From Brachyspira sp. CAG:484 (GTDB lineage: Bacteria; Cyanobacteriota; Vampirovibrionia; Gastranaerophilales; Gastranaerophilaceae): a stretch of DNA of 64,000 nt. Location: contig HF989717.1 in assembly GCA_000431315.1 (NCBI GenBank), forward strand, positions 62,001 through 126,000, read 5' to 3'. The translations under genes and the position numbers were made by a program. Positions 32,318 through 42,153 of this stretch are shown here, one piece after another (the stretch's first letter is position 1; each line of letters begins with the position of its first letter). The notes below the pieces were generated by a model, which was not told the DNA's origin, searched no databases, and was given only the letters and a program-made list of their open reading frames with translations.

Positions 32318-33076
32318 TTATTCAGCTCTGCATTTTAAAAGAATTTCTTTTAATTTCTCATTTATCATCTGTATTTTTTCAGGGAAATGGTATTCTTCAA
32401 CGAACATTGACGGTATTTTTTCCTGGATTTTGTCTGAATGTATATCCTGTATTCTGTCCAGATACTTGGCGCCTTCTGCAAATGCGTGCATTTCGTCGGT
32501 AAGCCGGTAGCGGCAGTTTTGAAGGAAGTTAATCTGTTCTTCCGCTCTGAAATTGCTCAAAAAAGTGTTCAGAATTTCTTTTATTGTTTTAATATCAATT
32601 CCTTTATCTTTTGCGTAAAGTGTGTTTTTATAGAAATCTTCAGTAAGTTCTGTTAAGCCGGTTTCGTACATTTTTTTATTCCTTGCGGTATATTTAGGGT
32701 TAACTATATGCGAATTGAAATGGAATGATTCGTGAAGGGCTGTTTCTATGCCATAAATCCCAAGCTGCTTACTGTATTTATTTAGCGGCAGGTAAATATT
32801 GAAACCGTTAATTTCTGACCTATTACTGTTTAAGACAGCTTCTGTCATACCGCCATACCGGCTGTTGTAATCAAGCACTTTAACATTAATCTTAGTTGGC
32901 GTTGTTGATTGAAGTGTTTTTTCAAATACCTCTTTAGAAATTTCTTTTGTAGTGAATTCTTTTGAAAGTTTATCAAAAAAATCTGCATTTAATTTTGCTG
33001 CAAGCTTATAACGCTCTTGAACAGAGCCTTTGCATATATTTAGCGGTAATTTCGCAGTGCTGCTGATTTTTATCAT
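32318..33076 (-). CDS. Putative zinc metallopeptidase-like protein (HExxH)
   Basis: A 252-residue protein of no named family I recognise. It has HESFH at residues 115-119 within YGIETALHESFHFNSHIV, the HExxH pattern of zincins, and a later acidic helix (GLTELTEDFYKNTLY) that could supply a third ligand. No signal peptide. Basic, Lys-rich. Lies between smpB and an ABC ATPase gene. Peptidase activity is an inference from the motif. Confidence 0.55.
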   Translation of the reverse strand: MIKISSTAKLPLNICKGSVQERYKLAAKLNADFFDKLSKEFTTKEISKEVFEKTLQSTTPTKINVKVLDYNSRYGGMTEAVLNSNRSEINGFNIYLPLNKYSKQLGIYGIETALHESFHFNSHIVNPKYTARNKKMYETGLTELTEDFYKNTLYAKDKGIDIKTIKEILNTFLSNFRAEEQINFLQNCRYRLTDEMHAFAEGAKYLDRIQDIHSDKIQEKIPSMFVEEYHFPEKIQMINEKLKEILLKCRAE

Positions 33077-33109
33077 ACCACTATAAAACAGCTGAATATT
33101 AAAAATTGC

Positions 33110-34069
33110 TTAATCATATAAATAACATTTTACAAAATGAGTTTCACTTAATTTCGAGTTTTCCGGAGGGCTTATCGGACAGGGTTCAAAGCATTTAGGA
33201 CATCTTGTATGGAACTTGCATCCCTTTGGAATATTGGAAGGTGATGGTAAATCCCCTTTTAGAATTTCACGGCTGCTTTCTTTCCCTGAAATTTGAGGTA
33301 CTGCACTCAAAAGTGCTCTGGTATACGGATGACAAGGATTATCAAATATTTCTTTGGTTGTGCCTATTTCAACAATTTCACCAAGGTACATTACAGCAAC
33401 TCTGTCTGCAAGATATTTTATAACACTCATATCGTGTGTGATTAGAACGAATGTTAAATTAAAATCGTCTTTTAGCTCTTTTAAAAGGTTAATTATCTGC
33501 GCCTGAATGCTTACGTCTAGTGCACTTACCGGCTCATCTGCCAGAATAAATTCAGGGTTTAGGACAAGCGCCCTTGCTATTGCAATTCTCTGGCGCTGCC
33601 CGCCTGAAAATTCATGCGGATATAATTCTAAACTTTCTTCGTTTAAACCTACTTTTTTAATTTTTTCTTTAATAATTGCCTCAATATCTTCATCTGACAA
33701 ATCTGTGTTAATTTGTAAAGGTTCTTTCAGAGTGTCTATAATTTTCATTTTAGGATCAAGGCTTGAATACGGATTTTGGAAAACCATCTGGGCTTTTTTT
33801 CTGTAGGACTTTAATTCATTTTTATCCATATTTAAGACATTTCTGCATTCAAAATTAATTTGTCCGGATTTTGCGGGCTCCAGACGGATAAGAGCTTTTG
33901 CCAGTGTAGATTTGCCGCAGCCTGATTCTCCGGCAACAGCTAAAATTTCACCTTTTTTTATGTCTAGTGAAACCCCGTTCACAGCATGAACTATTTGCGT
34001 TCCGCCCAGTATACCTTTATTTGATTTATATTCAACATATAAGTCTTTAATTTCGATTAAATTTTCCAT
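33110..34069 (-). CDS. Oligopeptide/dipeptide ABC transporter ATP-binding protein (OppF/DppF-like)
   Basis: A 319-residue ATPase: Walker A GESGCGKSTLAKAL, Q-loop VFQNPYSSLDPKM, signature SGGQRQRIAIARAL, Walker B LADEPVSALD, switch ITHD, and the OppF/DppF C-terminal Fe-S-like cysteine cluster (CKFHTRCPKCFEPCP). It powers peptide import, probably with the permeases at 38142-40177. It is encoded separately from them. Confidence 0.92.
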   Translation of the reverse strand: MENLIEIKDLYVEYKSNKGILGGTQIVHAVNGVSLDIKKGEILAVAGESGCGKSTLAKALIRLEPAKSGQINFECRNVLNMDKNELKSYRKKAQMVFQNPYSSLDPKMKIIDTLKEPLQINTDLSDEDIEAIIKEKIKKVGLNEESLELYPHEFSGGQRQRIAIARALVLNPEFILADEPVSALDVSIQAQIINLLKELKDDFNLTFVLITHDMSVIKYLADRVAVMYLGEIVEIGTTKEIFDNPCHPYTRALLSAVPQISGKESSREILKGDLPSPSNIPKGCKFHTRCPKCFEPCPISPPENSKLSETHFVKCYLYD

Positions 34070-34183
34070 ATAAAAGAAGTCTATATTATTTTCGTTTTAA
34101 ATGCAATTGCTTAATTGTTTATAAGGTTGAAATTTTTTTAAAATCGTTTATAATGATAATGTACATAGGAAAAGGAGATTAAA

Positions 34184-34949
34184 ATGTTGAAAATCAATCA
34201 TAGTCACTCTTTCGGGGGGGGGGGCAACTAATCTTAGCTCCTTAATTGGCATTACGCCGTTCAAAAAAGCAGGATTTACGTTAGCAGAAGTATTAATAAC
34301 TCTTGGTATTATAGGGATTGTTGCGGCAATGACTCTGCCGGTAGTTGTCGGGGAATATCGTAAGAAACAGGTTGAGGTCAAATTAAAGCGTTTTTATAGT
34401 ACATTCAGCAATGCTTTAATTCGTTCCGAAGCTGATAATGAGCAAATGCAGTTTTGGGAATGGCCACAAGATACATACAAAGATGAAGATGGAAATATTA
34501 TACAAAATGGGACAATTTCTGATTATGACTGGTTTATGAAATATATCAGACCATATTTTAATGTAAAAAAGGTTAATGAAAGTTTTCACCTTTATTGTGT
34601 GTGGTATGACGGTTTTGCAATAAAATTTACTGATGGAAGCGGAGTTGCTTGTGGAATTTATGAAGGCAGTGGTGCTTCATTCCCATTTTTATGTATGTTT
34701 TTCCCTGAGGCTAAAAATATTGATAATGTTCGTGGTGACAATACAAAATCAAGAAACTTAATATCTGGTAAGGATTATTTTATTTTTGAGATTTCAAACG
34801 GTATAAGTGGCAAGAAAGGTTTGCAAGCAATAGATAGTGATGAATGTACCGGTCAAAAAGGTACAAGGTATTTACCATCGCGAGGTTGTGTAAAAAAAAT
34901 AATGGAAAATAATTGGGAAATTCCAGATGATTATCCTGTAAGATTTTAA
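34184..34949 (+). pseudogene. Type IV pilin-like gene with G11 tract, out of frame (phase-off)
   Basis: A promoter (TTGAAA 34127, TATAAT 34149) and ribosome site AAGGAGAT precede ATG 34184. After ten codons comes G11 (34214-34224), and the frame stops at TAA 34229. With ten or thirteen Gs the frame joins the pilin frame: KKAGFTLAEVLITLGIIGIV, then a 200-residue globular domain ending at 34949. As read here the gene is off. A slipping tract at this spot is the classic arrangement for phase variation. Sequencing error in the homopolymer is the alternative. Confidence 0.72.
34214..34224 (+). repeat. Homopolymer G11 in pilin-like gene 1
   Basis: Eleven Gs ten codons after the start. Frame is restored by 10 or 13. 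Similar tracts occur at 35368-35377 and, on the other strand, 57534-57543. Confidence 0.85.
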
Positions 34950-35337
34950 TCTGTTTATATTGAAATCAAATGCAAAATATATTATAATAAAAAAGCAGAG
35001 GAAACCATGATAGAAAAGCTATAAATGTTTTCTCAAACAGGCTTCCGCTGAGCTCTCGCTTATACTAAGCAGACGCGATAAAATAAATAAGAAAAAATCA
35101 ACATTAAAGAAAAAGAAATAATTAGCTGTAATTATTTTCGCAACGAAAGCTTAAACTGAGCGGAAGTAAGCTTGAGCAAAAATAAACAGATAACACAAAG
35201 CAGTAGCACCTTTTGATTAAAAATAAAACTTTTTTCGGGCACGCTCTCGCCCTGCTCCCGCTATCGCCTCAAAAAGTTTTATATTTAATCAAAAAAAGTA
35301 AGAAAGAACAGATACAACTAAAAAAGGAGATTAAGTT
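34950..35337 (+). other. Non-coding gap with a long inverted repeat
   Basis: About 390 bases without a supportable gene between two pilin-like genes. Positions 35211-35234 and 35271-35294 form 24-base arms (23 of 24 complementary, starting TTTTGATTAAAAATAAAA) around a 36-base GC-richer loop. It could be a terminator for the first gene or a small non-autonomous repeat. Upstream of it lies sequence rich in GCTTCCGCT and AGCGGAAG fragments. Confidence 0.6.
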
Positions 35338-36062
35338 ATGGAAAACACAGTAATGACAAGGTTTTTCGGGGGGGGGGCAGAGTACTGGGAATTATTGGTG
35401 TTGTTGCTGCTATGACTTTACCTGCATTACTTACAAAGTATAAGGATAAAGTTTTAATTTCTCAGGTGAAAAAGTCGTATTCAATGATAATGAATGCGAT
35501 TAATTACTCAGCTTTTGAGATGAGCGGGAACTCAAAAAATATTGCATCTTTATTTGAAACAGGAAATGTTCAGGATGTTGCAAATATTATCTTTAAGAAT
35601 ATGAAGATTATTAAAACTTGTTTGCCAAATACTGTGGGGTGTACTGCAGATACAGTCAAATATCCTAAAGCTAAAAATGATGGCTACGGGAAAAGCAAAG
35701 CACTTAATATGAAACTCTATTACAGGATTGTCTTACAAGATGGGTCCAGTATTGCAATGATGAAATTTAATAATGAAGGCGGATGTCTTACCAGTTTTAC
35801 AAATTATAAAACAGATTCAAATGGAAACTATTTATATGATAGTAGCGGTAATAAGATCCCTGTTGTTACTAAAGATTACCAGTGTGGTCAGTTGTTGATT
35901 GACGGAAACGGTATGAAAGGTCCTAATCAGCTCGGGGCGGATGTTTTCTTTTTCGTTATAACTCCGGACGGGCTTTATGGTTCTATTTCGGATATTAATT
36001 CAGTATTACTGGATGATATGCTTAAATATGTTGATTATACTGTTGGTAATGAAATGAATTAA
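35338..36062 (+). pseudogene. Type IV pilin-like gene with G10 tract, out of frame and missing signal
   Basis: ATG 35338 follows AAGGAGA. After ten codons comes G10 (35368-35377); the frame ends at TGA 35413. With 8 or 11 Gs it would join VLGIIGVVAAMTLPALLTKY and a 215-residue body ending at 36062 with the shared motif QLGADVFFFVITPDG. Even in frame, the FTLAEVLIT processing site is absent: the tract runs straight into the hydrophobic helix, as if about 15 bases were deleted. Remnant or mis-assembly are both possible. Confidence 0.62.
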
Positions 36063-36175
36063 TCATAAAGAAAAACCACTTTAGGGATAAAGTGGTAGGG
36101 GAAATTTTGAAAATTAATAAGGAAATAAAGGAAAAGGAATCAATAAAAAAATCTGTTTTACGAAAATCCTTTCGG

Positions 36176-37297
36176 TTATGAGAATATCTGGAAGGATTTT
36201 TCTACGTTTTTGTCGATTACGTTTTTAACTGAATCATATTCTGTTTGTAATGCGTTGTGTTCGGTGTCTAACTTTTTCAGTTCCATATCATATTTAGTAT
36301 CTTGTTGTTCAATTTCTTCAAGTTTCATCTGATATTCACGTTCTACAATCGCAATTTCTCTTTCATCTTCTACTTCCTGGATAGAAGAATCTGCATCTAT
36401 TGAAGTAGAAACAAATTTTTTCTCAGTTGCAGAGTAGTACTCAAGCTGCAAATCTCCTGAACGCAGCTGATCTTCAAACCAGGCATTGTCTTTAAGAGTT
36501 TTTGTTTCATCAGCTTCAACATAATAACCGGAAGACTGCATCTTATTGAATATATTAGTCAGATATTTAATGAAGGTTTGATTTTCAGCTTTTGCTGCCG
36601 TATCAAGTTTGTTGGCAGAATCTGATGTGCCGTAATAAGCTTCAGTCAATGCAACAGCATAATCATACAATTCACGCTGTTCCTGAGTTGTACCTTCATA
36701 GTTTAACGCTTTTGTTTCGCCTGTAGCTAAGTCTGTATAAGTTACATATCCGTCATAAGGTTCATCTGAGAATGATACATAACCAAAATCAAGACCATGT
36801 TCTTCATCACCGTAATGCAAGCCTACAGATGTAAGGTATTGATCCCACGCATCGTGAATTTTTTGTTCTGTAAGTGCTTTATCTTCTTCACTTGCATCAC
36901 TGTTTTGCGTAATATCAATATCCGCCTGTGAATATCCGTATGCAGCTAAAAATCCGTTTAAATACCCGTTGCTTGCTTCATATGCTTCTTTTTGTTTTTG
37001 AGTAACAAGAACTCTGCCTTTTTTATCTGTTACAACATACTGCTGTCCTGCTGCAAGGGTATTATATCCTGTCATAAGGTTATAGGAAATATCTGTATAA
37101 ACTTCTTCAGAGCCGTTAAAGCCTGTAAGAACTGTTAACTTGGTTGCCTTAAGAGCGTTAAGGTAATCTGTATTAACCTGTTCAGTCTGATCGGCAAGAC
37201 GGATTTTAGAATATGAAATATCCTGACCGGAATTTTCATTGTCGGTCAACCTTGCGGTGATACTTAATAATCTAGCTTGTGAAGCCGCCATTCCCAT
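36176..37297 (-). CDS. GMAASQAR-family protein (373 residues), unknown function
   Basis: Begins MGMAASQARLLSITARLTD and ends with a coiled-coil segment, LEEIEQQDTKYDMELKKLD, then NVIDKNVEKSFQIFS. The same first and last signatures occur in the protein at 60880-62307, and the last also in that at 50227-50559. Middle is acidic, Tyr- and Asp-rich, without cysteines or membrane segments and without a Sec signal. A sigma-28-like promoter precedes it. Conserved ends suggest export or assembly signals. Family known to me only as a recurrent sequence pattern. Confidence 0.7.
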   Translation of the reverse strand: MGMAASQARLLSITARLTDNENSGQDISYSKIRLADQTEQVNTDYLNALKATKLTVLTGFNGSEEVYTDISYNLMTGYNTLAAGQQYVVTDKKGRVLVTQKQKEAYEASNGYLNGFLAAYGYSQADIDITQNSDASEEDKALTEQKIHDAWDQYLTSVGLHYGDEEHGLDFGYVSFSDEPYDGYVTYTDLATGETKALNYEGTTQEQRELYDYAVALTEAYYGTSDSANKLDTAAKAENQTFIKYLTNIFNKMQSSGYYVEADETKTLKDNAWFEDQLRSGDLQLEYYSATEKKFVSTSIDADSSIQEVEDEREIAIVEREYQMKLEEIEQQDTKYDMELKKLDTEHNALQTEYDSVKNVIDKNVEKSFQIFS

Positions 37298-37343
37298 TGG
37301 TTTACAGTAGTCCTTTCAATATTTCCGTTTACTTACACTTTGT

Positions 37344-37371
37344 ATTACGGCTATATTGAAAGGAAACTTTA
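37344..37371 (-). promoter_or_regulatory. Sigma-28-like promoter of the 373-residue GMAASQAR gene
   Basis: TAAAGTTT (37371-37364 on the - strand), a 12-base spacer, then GCCGTAAT (37351-37344). The known flagellar sigma-28 consensus is TAAAGTTT and GCCGATAA about 11 bases apart. The same layout precedes the paralogue near 62353-62380. Confidence 0.6.
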
Positions 37372-37399
37372 ACTTTTTATTATGTTTGTTAAAAATTCG

Positions 37400-38137
37400 T
37401 TACAATAATTCGTTAAATTCCTGAACTGAAATTGATTCAATTCCATCAACTTTTTGGAGTGTTTTATAAATATTCTGAATAGGTTTTTTCACATTTGTGT
37501 CTATTACAACAGAAATTTTTACAATGTCATCATCCTGTTTATTTTGTTTTTTTGAAATTTCTCTAAGCTTTGGATATTTTTCTACAAGAAAGTCATATAT
37601 TTCGTTGGATAAATTTTTCTGGCATTTAAGTTCCAATTTTAATCGCTTAAGATTTTTTGTGCTGGTGACAAGCACATTTTTTTCAAACATTCTGATAGAA
37701 ACAAGAACTATAATTGAAAGTATAGTTGAAATCAAAGCCAGTCCGAACATACCGGTTCCGCATGCCATACCAATGCTTGCTGCAATCCATAGAGTTGCCG
37801 CTGTAGTAATACCGAAAACAGTAGCGCCATGTCTTAATACTGTACCGCCGCCGATGAAACCGATACCGGTAACAACCTGTGCTGCAACACGTGAAGTATC
37901 TCTAATCCCTGTTGCATTTGCTATAGAAACATTATCTCCATCAGCAAATGTCGGGAAACCATAGATTGAAAGTATTGTAAACACACAAGCGCCTACGCAC
38001 ACAAGTATATTAGTTCTTAAACCTGCATATTTATTGGTCATTTCACGTTCAAGACCAATAGAAAAACCAAGCAGTACTGCAATTAATACCCTTATAAATA
38101 TTATAAACTGGGTGCTTTGTAATATATTTTCCAGCAT
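37400..38137 (-). CDS. MgtC/SapB-family membrane protein
   Basis: A 245-residue protein with several membrane helices in the first 145 residues: LLGFSIGLEREMTNKYAGLRT, TGIGFIGGGTVL and TTAATLWIAASIGMACG are the MgtC family hallmarks. A cytoplasmic ACT-like C-terminal domain (VKISVVIDTNVKKPIQNIYK) follows. MgtC proteins support growth at low magnesium and modulate membrane energetics; the direct activity is unsettled. Confidence 0.9.
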   Translation of the reverse strand: MLENILQSTQFIIFIRVLIAVLLGFSIGLEREMTNKYAGLRTNILVCVGACVFTILSIYGFPTFADGDNVSIANATGIRDTSRVAAQVVTGIGFIGGGTVLRHGATVFGITTAATLWIAASIGMACGTGMFGLALISTILSIIVLVSIRMFEKNVLVTSTKNLKRLKLELKCQKNLSNEIYDFLVEKYPKLREISKKQNKQDDDIVKISVVIDTNVKKPIQNIYKTLQKVDGIESISVQEFNELL

Positions 38138-38141
38138 TCTG

Positions 38142-39209
38142 TTATCTCACTTTGCTTTTAGGATCCAACACATCTCTTATTGTATCACCAATCAGGTTAA
38201 AAGCCAGCACCGCAACAAAAATTAAAAATCCGGGAGTAAGAAGCCATGGTCTATAGATAATATTTGTATATTCCTGAGCCTCTTTAAGCATATTTCCCCA
38301 GCTTGCATCAGGCTGCTGAATTCCAAGTCCAAGAAAGCTCAAACCGGATTCTGAAAGAATATATGAAGGAACAGATAATGTCATTGCCACAATAACAAAG
38401 CTTGCTGTCTGCGGGAGTATATGTTTTATTATGATGCGCAGCCGCGATGCTCCAATTGATTTTGCAGCCTGAACAAATTCCTGATTCTTAATTGAAAGCA
38501 CCATCCCTCTTACTACTCTTGCAAACCCTGCCCATCCTATTAATGCAAGAATTATTACAATTAGCATAAATCTTTGTATACTGGTCATACCGGATGGAAG
38601 TATTGATGCAAGGATTATCAAAAGATAGAAACTTGGAATTGACATAACAGCTTCTGCAAACCTCATCATCAAAGTATCAACAATTCCGCCGAAATAGCCT
38701 GCAATACCACCGTATAAAAGTCCTATCGGGAACAAAACAAACAGGGCAAGAAATCCTATAGTCATAGAAATTCTTCCGCCGAAAAGCAGTCTTGAAAAAA
38801 CATCACGCCCGTTAATATCTGTTCCCAGAAGAAATAATCTTCCGTCCGCATCTGTTGTAATCAGGTGCCGCTCCATTGGAATTATTCCTAAAAACTTGTA
38901 AGGCTGTCCTTTTGCAAAGAATTTCACATAATGCTTTTGGCTTCGGTCAAAGTCGTATGTGATACGTAAATTTTCTTCGTCAAAATTTCTTATATAATTA
39001 TAGGTGTAAGGTTTTGACAACTTTTTATTTTCATCAATTATAAAAATTTTGGAAGGAGGAACGTATGCCATTGTCCTGTCCGAAAAATCTTTTGTATATG
39101 GTGCAAGAAAGTCTGCAAAGAATAATGCAAGGTAAATAAGCCCCAGAAGAATAAGGGCAATTTTTGCAAATTTGTCTTTCATTAATTGTTTAAAAACTTC
39201 TTTAATCAT
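38142..39209 (-). CDS. Peptide ABC transporter permease (OppC/DppC-like)
   Basis: A 355-residue permease with an N-terminal helix (IALILLGLIYLALFFADFLA), a periplasmic insertion, then the BPD_transp core (GRISMTIGFLALFVLFPIG) and the EAA loop QAAKSIGASRLRIIIKHILP. C-terminal GLGIQQPDASWGNML is typical of DppC/OppC. Overlaps the dppB-like gene by 4 bases. Confidence 0.92.
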   Translation of the reverse strand: MIKEVFKQLMKDKFAKIALILLGLIYLALFFADFLAPYTKDFSDRTMAYVPPSKIFIIDENKKLSKPYTYNYIRNFDEENLRITYDFDRSQKHYVKFFAKGQPYKFLGIIPMERHLITTDADGRLFLLGTDINGRDVFSRLLFGGRISMTIGFLALFVLFPIGLLYGGIAGYFGGIVDTLMMRFAEAVMSIPSFYLLIILASILPSGMTSIQRFMLIVIILALIGWAGFARVVRGMVLSIKNQEFVQAAKSIGASRLRIIIKHILPQTASFVIVAMTLSVPSYILSESGLSFLGLGIQQPDASWGNMLKEAQEYTNIIYRPWLLTPGFLIFVAVLAFNLIGDTIRDVLDPKSKVR

Positions 39210-40177
39210 GCTTTCACCCTAATCCTTGGATCTGTAATAATAAGTAGAATATCCGCAATCAAATTACCAAGTATAAGCATAATTGCCCCCATCATTAAAG
39301 ATGCCATTACAAGATTTATATCGGAACGCAAAACAGCTTCAAGAATTAACCTTCCAAGCCCCGGATACTGAAATACATATTCAGTAAGAGCAGCACCGCT
39401 CAACAGCCCTGCAAATTCAAAGCCCAGAAGCGTAATCATAGGATTTATAGCATTTCTGAGTGCATGCTTATAGATTACATCAAACTCACTCAAACCTTTG
39501 GCACGTGCAAATTTTACATAATCGCTGTCAAGGACATCAAGAAGGTTTGCCCTCATCTGTCTTTGCAGTCCTGCAAGAGAAATAGTAAACAATACTGTTA
39601 CAGGCAGTATTAAATGACGGGTTATATCCCATACCTGATGAGTAAAATTCATTTCTAAGAAGTTTGAGCTTGTAAGTCCGCCAATTGGAAACCATCCTGT
39701 TTTGACTGCAAAAATTAACAGAAGCACAGCAAAGAAAAATGACGGAATAGCCATTCCTACGCTGGTTAAGACAGTAAGAATTCTATCAAGAGGTGATTTC
39801 CACTTTAATGCTGCAAGGACACCAAGAGGTATTCCGGCAAGCCAAGTTAAAAAGATTACAATTGTTGTAAGAAGAAGAGTATTAGGTATTCTTTCTTTTA
39901 ATTTTGTGCTTACTCTTTCTCCGTTTGAAGTAATCCCTAAATCCCCTTTAAGAAAAGACTTTGCCCATTTACCATACTGAACAATTATAGGTTTATCAAG
40001 CCCCAGCCGTTTTGTTTCTTTTTCCAGTGTTTCCTGTGAAACAGAAGGGTTAAGCCTCAGTTCGGCAAGCGGATCAACAGGACTTAAACGTATTATAAAG
40101 AAGCTTATTACTGATACTATTACCAGTAAAGGAATTGATTGCAATATTCTTTTTAATATATATATTAGTATCTGCAT
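39206..40177 (-). CDS. Peptide ABC transporter permease (OppB/DppB-like)
   Basis: A 323-residue permease starting ILKRILQSIPLLVIVSVISF, with DPLAELR and GITSNGERVSTKLKERIPNT in the OppB/DppB positions, and EAA-like loop ARAKGLSEFDVIYKHALRNA. Last motif FQYPGLGRLILEAV. Three bases after the solute-binding protein gene. Confidence 0.92.
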   Translation of the reverse strand: MQILIYILKRILQSIPLLVIVSVISFFIIRLSPVDPLAELRLNPSVSQETLEKETKRLGLDKPIIVQYGKWAKSFLKGDLGITSNGERVSTKLKERIPNTLLLTTIVIFLTWLAGIPLGVLAALKWKSPLDRILTVLTSVGMAIPSFFFAVLLLIFAVKTGWFPIGGLTSSNFLEMNFTHQVWDITRHLILPVTVLFTISLAGLQRQMRANLLDVLDSDYVKFARAKGLSEFDVIYKHALRNAINPMITLLGFEFAGLLSGAALTEYVFQYPGLGRLILEAVLRSDINLVMASLMMGAIMLILGNLIADILLIITDPRIRVKA

Positions 40178-40179
40178 AA

Positions 40180-42039
40180 CTAATCCTCATCGGGCTTTGC
40201 TGTGTCATTATCAATATAGATTTCTTCGATATTGTGTGTTATCCCGCCAAGAGAGGTAGGAAATATATTTTTAAATTTATTCCTCATCGCAGCAATTCTG
40301 ATTGGTGAATAAATATACACAAAAGGTTTTTCATCATAAGCTATAGCCTGATATTCGTCGTAGAATTTTTTACGGGCTTCAAAATCTGTCGCCAGAGCAC
40401 CTTTTATATAAAGATCATCAATTTGTTTTTCCCAAACATACCTGTCGTCTTTTGTGTAGTTTGCCGGACGCTGGTTAAACATATGAAGCGTTCCATTTGA
40501 CATCCAGACATTTTTCCCGCCGTTTGGCTCAAGCGGCGACCCTGTAAGCCCCATTATTACCATATCCCAGTCAAGAGTATTCACAAGTTTGTTAACAAGT
40601 GAATTAAATTCAATCGGCTTGAAGTTAACTTTCATACCCAAATCTTCAAGGTCTTGTTTTACCATAACCCCTATGGCTTCACGCTCAGTGTTGCCGGCAT
40701 TTGTATAAAGATCAAATTCAACGTGATTGCCGTATTTATCAAGGAGATGCCCTTTCTTATCCCAGCGGTAGCCGGATTTTTGCAGCATTTCTTTTGACTT
40801 GTTTAAATCTTTGTCGTAGGCTTTAAGATTTTTGTTCAGAAATATTGAGTTAAGGCTTTCTGCTGTATAAAGCGGTGCACCCAGTCCGTTTGCAATATTC
40901 AGCACCATATTTTTTCTATCTATTGCATAATCCACAGCCTGCCGGAAATTTTTATCCTGAAACCATCGTTGTTTCTTTAGTTCTACATTATATTTACCGT
41001 CATCATTTTTACGATTATTGAGATTTACACTAAGAAACATTGTGCCGGTATCCGGTCCAAGATTATAAACTGTGAAATCCGAATGCTTTTCCTGTTCCTT
41101 AAATCTTGCAACGTTCGCCCCTTGAAGCCCGATAGTGTCAAGTTCTCCGCCTTCAAATTTTAAAACTTCATTATTAATATCCCCGACTATCAAATAAACG
41201 AGTTTATCCAAATAAGGCAGCTTTTCATCCCTGGTATTTATAACGTAGTAATCGGGATTGCGTTCAAATACTACACGCTGAGCCGGAACGTATTCTTTTA
41301 ATTTAAATGCACCTGAAGTGACAAAATTTTTAGGATTTGTATTTGTGGATAAGAATGTTTCAAAGTAGCTTTTGCCTTTTTTAACCGCAGGCATGAAAAT
41401 ATGCTTCGGAGCAATCGGGCTGGAGAGCATCCTTATAAAAGGTGCAAACGGTTGAGGTGTCTTAAATTCAACCGTATAATCATCTATTTTTTTGACAGTA
41501 GGCAGTTTACCGTCGACAACAATAGAATCTCTGATTGAAGTATTTCCATAACCGTCAAAAATAATATTCTGCCAGGTAAAAACAACATCATCTGCGGTAA
41601 TAGGTTTACCGTCCGACCATTTTATGCCTTTTCTGAGATGAATTATGTAATCATTGCCGTTTACGGAGAAGTCTTTGGCAAGCTTAGGTATGGGCTGACC
41701 TGTTACAGGATGGGTAGTAAGCAGGCCGTCGTACATAATTTCAGACATAAGAGAAGATATATTATCTTTTGAGTTAAACGGGTTAAAAGTTTTAGGTCCC
41801 TCTCCGATAGTTGATGCAACCAGCGTTCCTCCAAATTTGCCGACCGGCGCCTGTGTTTGGAGATAGTCAACTCCGTTAATTGTTACTGTTTTTGCATCAT
41901 CAGGATAGTTAATGGTTTCTTCTGTTTTTTGCTGTTCGTTTTTGGGGCGCTGTACTTCCGGCGAGTCAATGTTTACACAGGACTTCAGCAAGAAGGCAAT
42001 TATGATTAAACTTAAGATAACATAACCCGCTTTTTTCAT
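40180..42039 (-). CDS. Peptide-binding lipoprotein (extracellular solute-binding family 5)
   Basis: A 619-residue protein with a lipoprotein signal: LIIIAFLLKSC, C21 being lipidated. Family 5 marks include GPKTFNPFNS, LSVNGNDYIIHLRKGIKWSDGKPITADDVVF and RQAVDYAIDRKNMV. It captures peptides in the periplasm and passes them to the adjacent OppB/OppC-like permeases. The two ATPases are not in this cluster; one is at 33110. Confidence 0.92.
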   Translation of the reverse strand: MKKAGYVILSLIIIAFLLKSCVNIDSPEVQRPKNEQQKTEETINYPDDAKTVTINGVDYLQTQAPVGKFGGTLVASTIGEGPKTFNPFNSKDNISSLMSEIMYDGLLTTHPVTGQPIPKLAKDFSVNGNDYIIHLRKGIKWSDGKPITADDVVFTWQNIIFDGYGNTSIRDSIVVDGKLPTVKKIDDYTVEFKTPQPFAPFIRMLSSPIAPKHIFMPAVKKGKSYFETFLSTNTNPKNFVTSGAFKLKEYVPAQRVVFERNPDYYVINTRDEKLPYLDKLVYLIVGDINNEVLKFEGGELDTIGLQGANVARFKEQEKHSDFTVYNLGPDTGTMFLSVNLNNRKNDDGKYNVELKKQRWFQDKNFRQAVDYAIDRKNMVLNIANGLGAPLYTAESLNSIFLNKNLKAYDKDLNKSKEMLQKSGYRWDKKGHLLDKYGNHVEFDLYTNAGNTEREAIGVMVKQDLEDLGMKVNFKPIEFNSLVNKLVNTLDWDMVIMGLTGSPLEPNGGKNVWMSNGTLHMFNQRPANYTKDDRYVWEKQIDDLYIKGALATDFEARKKFYDEYQAIAYDEKPFVYIYSPIRIAAMRNKFKNIFPTSLGGITHNIEEIYIDNDTAKPDED

Positions 42040-42153
42040 AAGTTAAGTTTACCATAAAAAATCACTTTGTTTATAGCCGGTGTGGATAAAATGATTAAAA
42101 AAAAAATAATTTGTTGCAGTTCATTTCTATTGAACATGGGTATTGTTCAAAGC

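Noticed and set aside
35338..36062. Intact pilin restored only by tract length
   Set aside because: Even in frame the prepilin processing site is missing, so it is listed as a probable remnant.
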